Positions 13,901 through 28,000 of a stretch of DNA of 64,000 nt are shown in pieces (position 1 is the first letter of the stretch; the number at the start of each line of letters is the position of its first letter). The position numbers were made by a program, and so were the translations under genes. Where the stretch lies: the NCBI GenBank assembly GCA_037176725.1, contig JAZBRS010000020.1, positions 88,668,001 through 88,732,000 on the forward strand, read 5' to 3'. This stretch comes from Posidonia oceanica. Lineage: Eukaryota; Streptophyta; Magnoliopsida; Alismatales; Posidoniaceae. The notes under the pieces are model-generated. The model did not search any database. It saw nothing but the letters and a program-made list of their open reading frames with translations, and was not told where the DNA came from.

Positions 13901-16490
13901 TGGAAGCGAGTAGACATGACCATGAAGAGGCATGTAAGGGCTTGTCCTCAAATTAAGGAAGCAAGCAAACAAATATACGTGATTTCGAAAAGGCACGCGA
14001 AGGCGCTCGTCCTCAAATTAAGGGAACGAGCAAACAAGACTATGAAAGGGCATGTAAGGGCTTGTTCTCAAATTAAGGAAGCATGCAACCAAACGGACGT
14101 GACATCGAAAAGGCAAGCAATGGCGCACGTCCTCAAATTAAGGAAGCGAGCAAACATGTCCACGAACGGGCATGTAAGGGCTTGTCCTCAAATTAAGGAA
14201 GCAAGGAAACAAATTGACGTGACTTCGAAACGGCACACAAAGGCGATCGACCCCAAATTATGGAAGCAAGCAGACATGACCACGAAGGGACATGTAAGGG
14301 CATATCCTCAAATTAAGGAAGTATGCAAACAAACAGACGTGACTTCGAGAAGGCTTGCAAAGGTGCTCGTCCTCAAATTAAGGAAGCGAGCAAATATGAC
14401 CACGAAGGGGCATGTAAGGGCTTGTTTTCAAATTAAGGAAGTAAGGAAACAAACAGACATGACTTCGAAAAGGCACGCAAAGGCGCTCGTCCTCAAAAGA
14501 AGGGAGCGAGCAAACCGGACCACGAAGGGGCATACAAGGGCTTGTCCTCAATTTACGGATGCAAGCAGACAAACCGACGTGACTTCGAAAAGGCACACCA
14601 AGGTGCTCATCCTCATATTTAGGAAGCGAGTAGACATGACCACGAAGGGGCATGTATGGGTCTTGTCCAGAAATTTTGGAAGCAAGCAATCTAAAATATG
14701 TGACTTCGAAAAGGCATGCAAAGGCGCTCGTCCTCAAATTGAGGAAGCGAGCAAACATGACCACGAAGGAGCTTGTAAGGGCTTGTCCTCAAATTAAGGA
14801 AGCAAGCAAACAATTAGACGTGACAACGAAAGGCACGCAAAGGCGCTCGTCCTCCAATTGAAGAAGCGAGCAGACATGACCACGAGGGGGCATGTAAGGG
14901 CATGTCCTCAAATTAAGGAAGCAAGCAAACAAAAAGACGTGACTACGAAAAGGCACGCAATGGTGCTGCTCCTCATATTAAGGAAGCGAGCAAACATGAC
15001 CACGAAGGAGCATGTAAGGGCATGTCCTCAAATTAGGGAACCTAGCAAACAAACAGACGTGACTTCAGAAAGGCACGCAAAGGCGCTCGTCCTCAAATTA
15101 AGGAAGCGAGCAAACAAGAATAAGAAAGGACATATAAGGGTTAGCCCTCAAATTAAGGAAGCAAGCAACCAAACAGATGTGACTTCAAAAAGGAACGCAA
15201 AGGCACACGTCCTCAAATTAAGGATGCAAGCAAACATGACCACGAAGGGGCATGTAAGGGCTTGTCCTCAAATTATGGAAGCAAACATACAAATAGACGT
15301 GACTTCGAAAAGCGACACAAAGGCGCTCATCGTCAAATTAAGGATGCAAGCAGACATGACCATGAAGGGGCATGTATGAACTTGTCCTCAAACTAAGGAA
15401 GTAAGCAAACAAATAGACGTGACTTCAAAAATGCTCGTTGAGGCGCTCGTCCTCAAATTACGGAAGCGGGCAGACATGACCACGGAGAGGGCTGTAGGGG
15501 CTTGTCCTCAAATTAAGGAAGCAAGCAAACAAATAGACGTGATTTCGAAAAGGCACGCAAAGGCGTTCGTCCTCAAATTAAGGAAGCGAGCAAACAAGAC
15601 TAAGAAAGGGCATGTAAGGGCTTGTCCTCAAATTAAGGAAGCAAGCAACGAAATAGACGTGACTTTGAAAAGGCACACAAAGGCACACGTCCTCAAATTA
15701 CAGAAGTGAGCAAACAAGACGATGAAGGGGTATGTAAGGGCTTGTCCTCAAATTAAGGAAGCAAGCAAACAAATGGACGTGACTTCGAAATGGCACACAA
15801 AGGCGCTCGTCCTCAAATTATGGAAGCGAGCAGACATGACCACGAAGGGGCATGTAAGGACTTGTCCTCAAATTATGGAAGCAAGCAAACAAACAGACGT
15901 GACCTCAAGAAGGCATGCAATGGTGCTCGTCCTCAGATTAAGGAAGCGAGCAAACAAGACCACAAAGGGGCATGTATGGGCCGGTCCTCAAATTATGGAA
16001 GCAAGGAAACAAAATGACGTGATTTCGTAATGGCCCGCAAAAGCGCTCGTCCTCAAATTAAGGAAGCGAGCTAACCTAACCACGAAGGGGCATATACGGG
16101 CTTCACCAAAAATTAAGGAAGCAAGCAAACAAACAGACGTGACTTCGAAAAGGCACGCAAAGGCGCTCATCCTCAATTTAAGGAAGCTAGCAAACAAGAC
16201 CAAGATGGGGCATGTAAGGGCTTGTCCTCAAATTATGGACGCAAGCAAACAAACAGACGTGACTTCGAGAAGGCACGCAATGGTGCTCGTCCTGAAATTA
16301 AGGAAGCGAGCAAACATGACCACGAAAAGGCATGTAAGGGCTTGTCCTCAAATTATGGAAGCGAGCTAACATGACCACGAAGCGGCATAAACGGGCTTGT
16401 CCTTAAATTAAGGAAGCACGCGAACAAATAGACGTGACTTCGTAAAGGCATACAAAGGCGCTCGTCCTCAAATTAAGGAAGCGAGCAAAC
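10976..16490 (+). repeat. HOR1 copy 2 (5,515 bp)
   Basis: Matches copy 1 position by position at an offset of 5,515 bp with scattered single-base differences, for example CTTGTCTGCAAATT at 6,988 against CTTGTCCGCAAATT at 12,503. It carries the same shortened monomer near 11,325 and the same half-monomer skip near 16,365. Confidence 0.9.
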
Positions 16491-19400
16491 ATGACCACGA
16501 GGGGGCATGTGAGGGCTTCTTCGTAAATTACGGAAGCAAGCGAACAAATAGACGTGACTTCGAAAACGCATGCTAAGGCGCTCGTCCTCAAATTAAGGAA
16601 GTGAGCAAACTTGACCACAGAGGGGCATGTGAGGGCGTGTCCTCAAATTAAGGAAGGAAGCAAACAAACAGACGTGACTTCGAGACGGCATGCAAAGGTG
16701 CTCGTCCTCAATTTAAGGAAGCGAGCTAACACGACAACGAAGGGGCATGTTAGGGCTGGTCCTTAAATTATGGAAGCAAGCAATCAAATTAACGTGATTT
16801 CGAAAAGACACGCATAGGCGCTCGTACTCAAATTAAGGAAGGACAGACATGACCACGAAGGCGCATGTAAGGGCTGGTCCTCAAATTAAGGAAGCAAGCA
16901 AACAAACAGACGTGACTTCGAAATGGTACGCAAAGGTACTCTTCCTCAAATTAAGGAAGCGAGCAAACATGACCATGAAGGGGCATGTCCTCAAGTTATG
17001 AAACCAAGCAAACAAACTAACGTGACTTCGAAAAGGCACGCAAAGGCACTCATCCTCAAATTATGGAAGCGAGCCGAATGTCTACGAAGGGGCATGTAGG
17101 GGCTTGTCCTGAAATTATGGAAGCAAGCAAACAAACGGACGTGACTTCGAAATGGCATGCGAAGGCACTCGTCCTCAAATTAAGGAAGCGAGTAAACACG
17201 ACCATGAAGGGGCACGTTAGGGCTTGTCTCAAATTAAGGACGCAAGCAAACAAACTGACGTGACTTCGGGGAGGCACGCATAGGCATTCATCCTCAAATT
17301 TTGGAAGCGAGCAAACAAGACCACGAAGGGGCATATATGGGCATGTCTTCAAATTAAGGAACCTAGCAAACAAACAGACGTGACATCGAAAAGGCACGCG
17401 AAGGTGCTCGTGCTCAAATTAAGGAAGCGAGCAAACAATACTAAGAAAGGGCATGTAAGGGCTAGCCCTCAAATTATGGAAGCAAGCAACCAAACAGACG
17501 TTACTTCGAAAAGGCATGCAAAGGCGCACGTCCTCAAATTAAGGGAGCGAGCGAACAGGACCACGAAGGGGCATGTAAGGGCTTATCCACAAAATAAGGA
17601 GGCAAGCAAACTAATAGACGTGACTTCGAAAAGGCACACAATGGCGCTCGTCCTCAAATTAAGGATGCGAGCAGACAAGACCGCGAAAGGGCATGTAAGG
17701 ACTTGACCACAAATTATGGAAGCAAGCAAACAAATAGACGTGACTTCGAAAAGGCTCGCAAAGTCACTTGTCCTCAAATTATGGAAGCGAGTTGACATGA
17801 CCACGAAGGGGCAAGTAAGGGCTTGTCCTCAAATTAAGGAAGCAAGCAAACAAATAAACCTGATTTCGAAAGGCACGCGAAGGCGCTCGTCCTCTAATTA
17901 AGGGAGCAAGCAAACAAACAGACGAGACTTCGAAAAGGCACGCAAAGGCGCTCGTCCTCAATTTATGGAAGCGAGCGAACATGACCCCGAAGGGGCATGT
18001 AAGGGCTTGTCCGCAAATTAAGGAAGCACGCAAACAAATGGATGTGAGTTCGAGAAGGCACGCAAAGGTGCTCGTCCTCAAATTATGGAAGCGAGCAAAC
18101 AAGACCACGAAGGGGCATATAAGGGCTTCTCCTCAAAATATGGAAGCAAGCAAACAAACAGACATGACTTCGAGAATGCACGCAAAGGTGCTCGTCCACA
18201 AATTAAGGAAGCGAGCTAACAAGACCACGATTGGGCATGTAAGGGCTTGTCCTCAAGTTAAGGAAGCAAGCTAACAAACGGACGTGACTTCGAAAAGGCA
18301 CGCAAAGGCGCTCGTCCTCAAATTGCGGAGGCGAGCAAACATTACAACGAAAGGGCAGGTAAGGGCTGGTCCTCTAATTAAGGAAGCATGCAAACATACG
18401 GACGTGACTTCGAAAAGGCACGCAAAGGCGCTCGACCTCAAATTAAGGAAGCGAGCAGACATGTCCACGAAGGGGCATGTAAGGGCTTGTCCTCAAATTA
18501 TGGAAGCAAGCAAACAAACAGACGCGAGTTCGAGAGGGCACGCAAAGGTGCTCGTCCTTAAATTAAGGAAGCGAGCAAACATGACCACAATGGGGCATGT
18601 AATGGCTAGTCCTCAAATTAAGGAAGCAAGCAAACAAAATGACGTGACTTCGAAAAGGCACGCAAAGGCGCACGTCCTCAAATTAAGGAAGCGAGCAAAC
18701 ATGACCACGATGGGGCACGTAAGGACTTGTCCTCAAATTAAGGAAGCACGTAAACAATTAGACGTGACTTCGAAAAGGCACGCAAAGGCGCTCGTCCCCA
18801 AATTAAGGAAGCGAGCAGACTTGACCATGAAGGGGCATGTAAGGGCTTGTCCTCAAAGTATGGAAGCAAGCAAACAAACAGACGTGACTTCGAAAAGGCT
18901 TGCAAAAGTGCTCGTCCTCCAATTAAGGAAGCGAGGAAACGTGACCACGAAGGGGCACGTAAGGGCTTGTCCTCAATTTAAGAAAGCAAGCAAACAAACA
19001 GACGTGACTTTGAGAAGGCATGCAAAGGTGCTCGTCCTCAAATTAAAGAAGCGAGCAGTCGTGACCACGAAGGGGCATGTAAGTGCTTGTCCTCAAATTA
19101 AGGAAGCTTGCAAACAAATAGACATGACTTCGAAAAGGCACGCTAAAGCGCTTGTCCTTAAATTAATGAAGCGAGCAGACAAGACCAAGATGGGGCACGT
19201 ATGGGCTTGTCCTCAAATTATGGAAGCAAGCGAATAAACAGATGTGACTTCGAAAAGGCACGCAAAGGCGCTCGACCTCAAAAGAAGGGAGCGAGCAAAC
19301 CGGACCAAGAAGGGGCATATAACGGCTTGTCGTCAATTTAAGGAAGGAAGCAAACAGGTCGACGTCACTTCGAAAAGGCATGCCAAGGCGCTTGTCCTCA

Positions 19401-21994
19401 AAATATGGAAGCGAGTAGACATGACCATGAAGAGGCATGTAAGGGCTTGTCCTCAAATTAAGGAAGCAAGCAAACAAATATACGTGATTTCGAAAAGGCA
19501 CGCGAAGGCGCTCGTCCTCAAATTAAGGGAACGAGCAAACAAGACTATGAAAGGGCATGTAAGGGCTTGTTCTCAAATTATGGAAGCTTGCAACCAAACG
19601 GACGTGACTTCGAAAAGGCACGCAATGGCGCACGTCCTCAAATTAAGGAAGCGAGCAAACATGACCACGAAGGGGCATGTATGGGCTTGTCCTCAAATTA
19701 AGGAAGCAAGGAAACAAATTGACGTGACTTCGAAACGGCACACAAAGGCGATCGACCCCAAATTATGGAAGCAAGCAGACATGACCACGAAGGGACATGT
19801 AAGGGCATATCTTCAAATTAAGGAAGTATGCAAACAAACAGACGTGACTTCGAGAAGGCTTGCAAAGGTGCTCGTCCTCAAATTAAGGAAGCGAGCAAAT
19901 ATGACCACGAAGGGGCATGTAAGGGCTTGTTTTCAAATTAAGGAAGTAAGGAAACAAACAGACATGACTTCGAAAAGGCACGCAAAGGCGCTCGTCCTCA
20001 AAAGAAGGGAGCAAGCAAACCGGACCACGAAGGGGCATACAAGGGCTTGTCCTCAATTTACGGATGCAAGCAGACAAACCGACGTGACTTCGAAAAGGCA
20101 CACCAAGGTGCTCATCCTCATATTTAGGAAGCGAGTAGACATGACCACGAAGGGGCATGTATGGGTCTTGTCCAGAAATTTTGGAAGCAAGCAATCTAAA
20201 ATATGTGACTTCGAAAAGGCATGCAAAGGCGCTCGTCCTCAAATTGAGGAAGCGAGCAAACATGACCACGAAGGAGCTTGTAAGGGCTTGTCCTCAAATT
20301 AAGGAAGCAAGCAAACAATTAGACGTGACAACGAAAGGCACGCAAAGGCGCTCGTCCTCCAATTGAAGAAGCGAGCAGACATGACCACGAGGGGGCATGT
20401 AAGGGCATGTCCTCAAATTAAGGAAGCAAGCAAACAAACAGACGTGACTTCGAAAAGGCACGCAATGGTGCTGCTCCTCATATTAAGGAAGCGAGCAAAC
20501 ATGACCACGAAGGAGCATGTAAGGGCATGTCCTCAAATTAAGGAACCTAGCAAACAAACAGACGTGACTTCAGAAAGGCACGCAAAGGCGCTCGTCCTCA
20601 AATTAAGGAAGCGAGCAAACAAGACTAAGAAAGGACATATAAGGGTTAGCCCTCAAATTAAGGAAGCAAGCAACCAAACAGATGTGACTTCAAAAAGGAA
20701 CGCAAAGGCACACGTCCTCAAATTAAGGATGCGAGCAAACATGACCACGAAGGGGCATGTAAGGGCTTGTCCTCAAATTATGGAAGCAAACATACAAATA
20801 GACGTGACTTCGAAAAGCGACACAAAGGCGCTCATCGTCAAATTAAGGATGCAAGCAGACATGACCATGAAGGGGCATGTATGAACTTGTCCTCAAACTA
20901 AGGAAGCAAGCAAACAAATAGACGTGACTTCAAAAATGCTCGTTGAGGCGCTCGTCCTCAAATTACGGAAGCGGGCAGACATGACCACGGAGAGGGCTGT
21001 AGGGGCTTGTCCTCAAATTAAGGAAGCAAGCAAACAAATAGACGTGATTTCGAAAAGGCACGCGAAGGCGTTCGTCCTCAAATTAAGGAAGCGAGCAAAC
21101 AAGACTAAGAAAGGGCATGTAAGGGCTTGTCCTCAAATTAAGGAAGCAAGCAACGAAATAGATGTGCTTTGAAAAGGCACACAAAGGCACACGTCCTCAA
21201 ATTACAGAAGTGAGCAAACAAGACGATGAAGGGGTATGTAAGGGCTTGTCCTCAAATTAAGGAAGCAAGCAAACAAATGGACGTGACTTCGAAATGGCAC
21301 ACAAAGGCGCTCGTCCTCAAATTATGGAAGCGAGCAGACATGACCACGAAGGGGCATGTAAGGACTTGTCCTCAAATTATGGAAGCAAGCAAACAAACAG
21401 ACGTGACCTCAAGAAGGCATGCAATGGTGCTCGTCCTCAGATTAAGGAAGCGAGCAAACAAGACCACAAAGGGGCATGTATGGGCCGGTCCTCAAATTAT
21501 GGAAGCAAGGAAACAAAATGACGTGATTTCGTAATGGCCCGCAAAAGCGCTCGTCCTCAAATTAAGGAAGCGAGCTAACCTAACCACGAAGGGGCATATA
21601 CGGGCTTCACCAAAAATTAAGGAAGCAAGCAAACAAACAGACGTGACTTCGAAAAGGCACGCAAAGGCGCTCATCCTCAATTTAAGGAAGCTAGCAAACA
21701 AGACCAAGATGGGGCATGTAAGGGCTTGTCCTCAAATTATGGACGCAAGCAAACAAACAGACGTGACTTCGAGAAGGCACGCAATGGTGCTCGTCCTGAA
21801 ATTAAGGAAGCGAGCAAACATGACCACGAAAAGGCATGTAAGGGCTTGTCCTCAAATTATGGAAGCGAGCTAACATGACCACGAAGCGGCATAAACGGGC
21901 TTGTCCTTAAATTAAGGAAGCACGCGAACAAATAGACGTGACTTCGTAAAGGCATACAAAGGCGCTCGTCCTCAAATTAAGGAAGCGAGCAAAC
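16491..21994 (+). repeat. HOR1 copy 3 (5,504 bp)
   Basis: Same unit, 11 bp shorter than copies 1 and 2. Near 16,985 it lacks 10 bp (GGGGCATGTCCTC where the other copies read GGGGCATGTAGGGGCATGTCCTC), a deletion between two direct GGCATGT repeats. Near 21,163 one base is missing (GATGTGCTTTG against GACGTGACTTTG). Both are private to this copy. Confidence 0.9.
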
Positions 21995-24900
21995 ATGACC
22001 ACGAGGGGGCATGTGAGGGCTTCTTCGTAAATTACGGAAGCAAGCGAACAAATAGACGTGACTTCGAAAACGCATGCTAAGGCGCTCGTCCTCAAATTAA
22101 GGAAGTGAGCAAACTTGACCACAGAGGGGCATGTGAGGGCGTGTCCTCAAATTAAGGAAGGAAGCAAACAAACAGACGTGACTTCGAGACGGCATGCAAA
22201 GGTGCTCGTCCTCAATTTAAGGAAGCGAGCTAACACGACAACGAAGGGGCATGTTAGGGCTGGTCCTTAAATTATGGAAGCAAGCAATCAAATTAACGTG
22301 ATTTCGAAAAGACACGCATAGGCGCTCGTACTCAAATTAAGGAAGGACAGACATGACCACGAAGGCGCATGTAAAGGCTGGTCCTCAAATTAAGGAAGCA
22401 AGCAAACAAACAGACGTGACTTCGAAATGGTACGCAAAGGTACTCTTCCTCAAATTAAGGAAGCGAGCAAACATGACCATGAAGGGGCATGTAGGGGCAT
22501 GTCCTCAAGTTATGAAACCAAGCAAACAAACTAACGTGACTTCGAAAAGGCACGCAAAGGCACTCGTCCTCAAATTATGGAAGCGAGCCGAATGTCTACG
22601 AAGGGGCATGTAGGGGCTTGTCCTGAAATTATGGAAGCAAGCAAACAAACGGACGTGACTTCGAAATGGCATGCGAAGCCACTCGTCCTCAAATTAAGGA
22701 AGCGAGTAAACACGACCATGAAGGGGCACGTTAGGGCTTGTCTCAAATTAAGGACGCAAGCAAACAAACAGACGTGACTTCGGGGAGGCACGCATAGGCA
22801 TTCATCCTCAAATTTTGGAAGCGAGCAAACAAGACCACGAAGGGGCATATATGGGCATGTCTTCAAATTAAGGAACCTAGCAAACAAACAGACGTGACAT
22901 CGAAAAGGCACGCGAAGGTGCTCGTGCTCAAATTAAGGAAGAGAGCAAACAATACTAAGAAAGGGCATGTAAGGGCTAGCCCTCAAATTATGGAAGCAAG
23001 CAACCAAACAGACGTTACTTCGAAAAGGCATGCAAAGGCGCACGTCCTCAAATTAAGGGAGCGAGCGAACAGGACCACGAAGGGGCATGTAAGGGCTTGT
23101 CCACAAAATAAGGAGGCAAGCAAACTAATAGACGTGACTTCGAAAAGGCACACAATGGCGCTCGTCCTCAAATTAAGGATGCGAGCAGACAAGACCGCGA
23201 AAGGGCATGTAAGGACTTGACCACAAATTATGGAAGCAAGCAAACAAATAGACGTGACTTCGAAAAGGCTCGCAAAGTCACTTGTCCTCAAATTATGGAA
23301 GCGAGTTGACATGACCACGAAGGGGCAAGTAAGGGCTTGTCCTCAAATTAAGGAAGCAAGCAAACAAATAAACCTGATTTCGAAAGGCACGCGAAGGCGC
23401 TCGTCCTCTAATTAAGGGAGCAAGCAAACAAGCAGACGAGACTTCGAAAAGGCACGCAAAGGCGCTCGTCCTCAATTTATGGAAGCGAGCGAACATGACC
23501 CCGAAGGGGCATGTAAGGGCTTGTCCGCAAATTAAGGAAGCACGCAAACAAATGAATGTGAGTTCGAGAAGGCACGCAAAGGTGCTCGTCCTCAAATTAT
23601 GGAAGCGAGCAAACAAGACCACGAAGGGGCATATAAGGGCTTCTCCTCAAAATATGGAAGCAAGCAAACAAACAGACATGACTTCGAGAATGCACGCAAA
23701 GGTGCTCGTCCACAAATTAAGGAAGCGAGCTAACAAGACCACGATTGGGCATGTAAGGGCTTGTCCTCAAGTTAAGGAAGCAAGCTAACAAACGGACGTG
23801 ACTTCGAAAAGGCACGCAAAGGCGCTCGTCCTCAAATTGCGGAGGCGAGCAAACATTAAAACGAAAGGGCAGGTAAGGGCTGGTCCTCTAATTAAGGAAG
23901 CATGCAAACATACGGACGTGACTTCGAAAAGGCACGCAAAGGCGCTCGACCTCAAATTAAGGAAGCGAGCAGACATGTCCACGAAGGGGCATGTAAGGGC
24001 TTGTCCTCAAATTATGGAAGCAAGCAAACAAACAGACGCGAGTTCGAGAGGGCACGCAAAGGTGCTCGTCCTTAAATTAAGGAAGCGAGCAAACATGACC
24101 ACAAAGGGGCATGTAATGTCTAGTCCTCAAATTAAGGAAGCAAGCAAACAAAATGACGTGACTTCGAAAAGGCACGCAAAGGCGCACGTCCTCAAATTAA
24201 GGAAGCGAGCAAACATGACCACGATGGGGCACGTAAGGACTTGTCCTCAAATTATGGAAGCACGTAAACAATTAGACGTGACTTCGAAAAGGCACGCAAA
24301 GGCGCTCGTCCCCAAATTAAGGAAGCGAGCAGACTTGACGATGAAGGGGCATGTAAGGGCTTGTCCTCAAAGTATGGAAGCAAGCAAACAAACAGACGTG
24401 ACTTCGAAAAGGCTTGCAAAAGTACTCGTCCTCCAATTAAGGAAGCGAGCAAACGTGACCACGAAGGGGCACGTAAGGGCTTGTCCTCAATTTAAGAAAG
24501 CAAGCAAACAAACAGACGTGACTTTGAGAAGGCACGCAAAGGTGCTCGTCCTCAAATTAAGGAAGCGAGCAGTCGTGACCACGAAGGGGCATGTAAGTGC
24601 TTGTCCTCAAATTATGGAAGCTTGCAAACAAATAGACATGACTTCGAAAAGGCACGCTAAAGCGCTTGTCCTTAAATTAATGAAGCGAGCAGACAAGACC
24701 AAGATGGGGCACGTATGGGCTTGTCCTCAAATTATGGAAGCAAGCGAATAAACAGATGTGACTTCGAAAAGGCACGCAAAGGCGCTCGACCTCAAAAGAA
24801 GGGAGCGAGCAAACCGGACCAAGAAGGGGCATATAACGGCTTGTCGTCAATTTAAGGAAGGAAGCAAACAGGTCGACGTCACTTCGAAAAGGCATGCCAA

Positions 24901-25030
24901 GGCGCTTGTCCTCAAAATATGGAAGCGAGCAGACATGACCACGAAGAGGCATGTAAGGGCTTGTCCTCAAATTAAGGAAGCAAGCAAACAAATATACGTG
25001 ATTTCGAAAAGGCACGCGAAGGCGCTCGTC
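21995..25030 (+). repeat. HOR1 copy 4, partial
   Basis: The first 3.0 kb of a unit. At about 25,030 the sequence jumps back 1,625 bp in unit coordinates: the text after the junction equals 23,405 onward, and then departs into HOR2-type monomers at about 25,560. This is the right border of the HOR1 domain. Confidence 0.85.
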
Positions 25031-28000
25031 CTCTAATTAAGGGAGCAAGCAAACAAACAGACGAGACTTCGAAAAGGCACGCAAAGGCGCTCGTCCTCAA
25101 TTTATGGAAGCGAGCGAACATGACCCCGAAGGGGCATGTAAGGGCTTGTCCGCAAATTAAGGAAGCACGCAAACAAATGGATGTGAGTTCGAGAAGGCAC
25201 GCAAAGGTGCTCGTCCTCAAATTATGGAAGCGAGCAAACAAGACCACGAAGGGGCATATAAGGGCTTCTCCTCAAAATATGGAAGCAAGCAAACAAACAG
25301 ACATGACTTCGAGAATGCACGCAAAGGTGCTCGTCCACAAATTAAGGAAGCGAGCTAACAAGACCACGATTGGGCATGTAAGGGCTTGTCCTCAAGTTAA
25401 GGAAGCAAGCTAACAAACAGACGTGACTTCGAAAAGGCACGCAAAGGCGCTCGTCCTCAAATTGCGGAGGCGAGCAAACATTACAACGAAAGGGCAGGTA
25501 AGGGCTGGTCCTCTAATTAAGGAAGCATGCAAACATACGGACGTGACTTCGAAAAGGCACGCAAAGGCGCTCGTCCACAAATTAAGGAAGTGGGCAAACA
25601 ACACTACGAAAGGGCACGTAAGGGCTTGTCCTCAAATTATGGAAGTAAGCAAACAAACGGACGTGACTTCGAAAAGGCATGCAAAGGCGCTCGACCTCAA
25701 ATTAAGGAAGCGAGCAGACATGTCCACAAAGTGGCATGTAAGGGCTTGTCCTCATATTAGGGATACAAGCAAACAAACAGACGTGAGTTCGGGAAGGCAC
25801 TCAAAGGTTCTCGTCCTCAAATTAAGGAAGCGAGCAAACATGACCACGAAGGGGCATGTATGGGCTAGTCCTCAAATTAAGGAAGCAAGCAAAGAAAATG
25901 ACGTGACTTCGAAGTGGCACGGAAAGGCACACGTCCTCAAATTAAGGAAGCGAGCAAACATGACCACGATGGGGCCTGTAGGGACTTGTCCTGAAATTAG
26001 GGAAGCAAGCAAACAATTAGACGTGACTTCGAAAAGGCACGCAAAGGCACTGGTCCTCAAATTAAGGAAGCGTGCTATCATGACCACGACGGGGCTTGTA
26101 CGGGCTTGTCCTCAAATTAAGGAAGCAAGCAAACAAATTGACGTGACTTCGGAAACGCTGGCAACACTGGTCGTCCTCCAATTACGGAATCGAGCAAACA
26201 TGACCACGAAGGGGCGTGGAAGGGCTTCTCCACAATTTATGGAAGGAAGCAAACAAATAGACGTGACTTTGAGAAGCACGCAAAGGTGCTCGTCCTCAAA
26301 TTAAGGAAGCGAGCAATCATGACCACGAAGGGGCATGTAAGTGCTTGTCCTCAAATTAAGGAAGCATGCAAACAAATAGACATGACTTCGAAAAGGCACG
26401 CTAAGGCGCTCGTCCTCAAATTAATGAAGCAAGCTGACATGACCATGAAGGGGCACGTAAGGGCTTGTCCTCAAAATGAGGAAGCAGGCAAACAAACAGA
26501 CGTGACTTCGAGGAGGCACGCATAGGCGTTCATCCTCAAACTGTGGAAGCGAGCAAACACGACCATGAAGGGGCACGTATGGGCTTTTCCTCAAATTAAG
26601 GAAGCAAGCTAACCAACAGATGTGGCTAAGAAATGGCACGCAAAGGCGCTCAACCAAAAATTGAGGAAGCGAGCAAACATGACTACGAAAGGGCACGTAA
26701 GGGCTTATCCTCAAATTAAGGAAGCAAGCAAACAAAAAGACGTGACTTCGAAAAGGCACGCAATGGTGCTCGACCTCAAATTAAGGAAGTGAGCAGACAT
26801 GTCCACGAAGGGGCATGCAAGGGCTAGTCCACAAATTATAGAAGCAAGCAAACAAACAGACGTGAGTTCGAGAAGGCACGCAAAGGTGCTCGTCCTCAAA
26901 TTAAGGAAGCGAGCAAGCTTGACCAAGAAAGGGGCATGTAAGGGCACGTCCTCAAATTAATGAAGCAAGCATGACCATGATGGGGCATGTAAGGACTTGT
27001 TCACAAATTAAAGAAGCATGCAATCAATTAGACGTGACTTCGAAAAGGCACGCAAAGGCGCTCGTCCTCAAATTAAGGAAGCAAGCAAACCAACAGACGT
27101 GACTTCCAAAAGGCTTGCAAAAGTGCTCGTCCTCCAATTAAGGAAGCGAGCAAACATGACCACGAAGGGGCATGTATGGGCTTGTCCTCAACTTAAGGAA
27201 GCAAGCAAACTAACTGACGTGACTTCGAGAAGGCACGCAAAGGTGCTCGTCCTCAAATTAAGGAAGCGAGCAATCGTGACCACGCAGGGGCAAGTAAGGG
27301 CTTGTCCTCAAATTAAGGAAGCATGCAAACAAACAGACGTGATTTCGAAATGGCACGTAAAAGCGCACCTTCTCAAATTACGGAAGCGAGCTAAGATGAC
27401 CACGAAGGGGCATATACGGGCTTGTCCTTAAATTACGGAAGCGAGCAAAGAAACAGACGTGACTTCGAAAAGGCACGTAAAGGCGCTCGTCCTCAAATAA
27501 AGGAAGTGAGCAAACATGACCATGAATGGGTATGTAAGGGCTTGTCCTCAAATTAAGGAAGCAAGCAAACAATTAGACGTGACAACGAAACGGCACGCAA
27601 AGGCGCTCGTCCTCCAATTGAAGAAGCGAGCAGACATGACCACGAAGGGGCATGTAATGGCTTGTCCTCAAATTAAGGAAGCAAGCAAACAAACAGACGT
27701 GACTTCGAAAAGGCACGCAATGGTGCTCCTCCTCATATTAAGGAAGCGAGCAAACATCACCACGAAGGAGCATGTAAGGGCATGTCCTCAAATTAAGGAA
27801 CCAAGCAAACAAACAGACGTGACTTCAGAAAGGCACGCGAAGGCGTTCGTCCTCAAATTAAGGAAGCGAGCAAACATGACTAAGAAAGGACATATAAGGG
27901 CTAGCCCTCAAATTAATGAAGCAAGCAACCAAACAGACGTGACTTCGAAAAGGCACGCAAAGGCACACGTCCTCAAATTAAGGAAGCGAGCAAACAAGAC

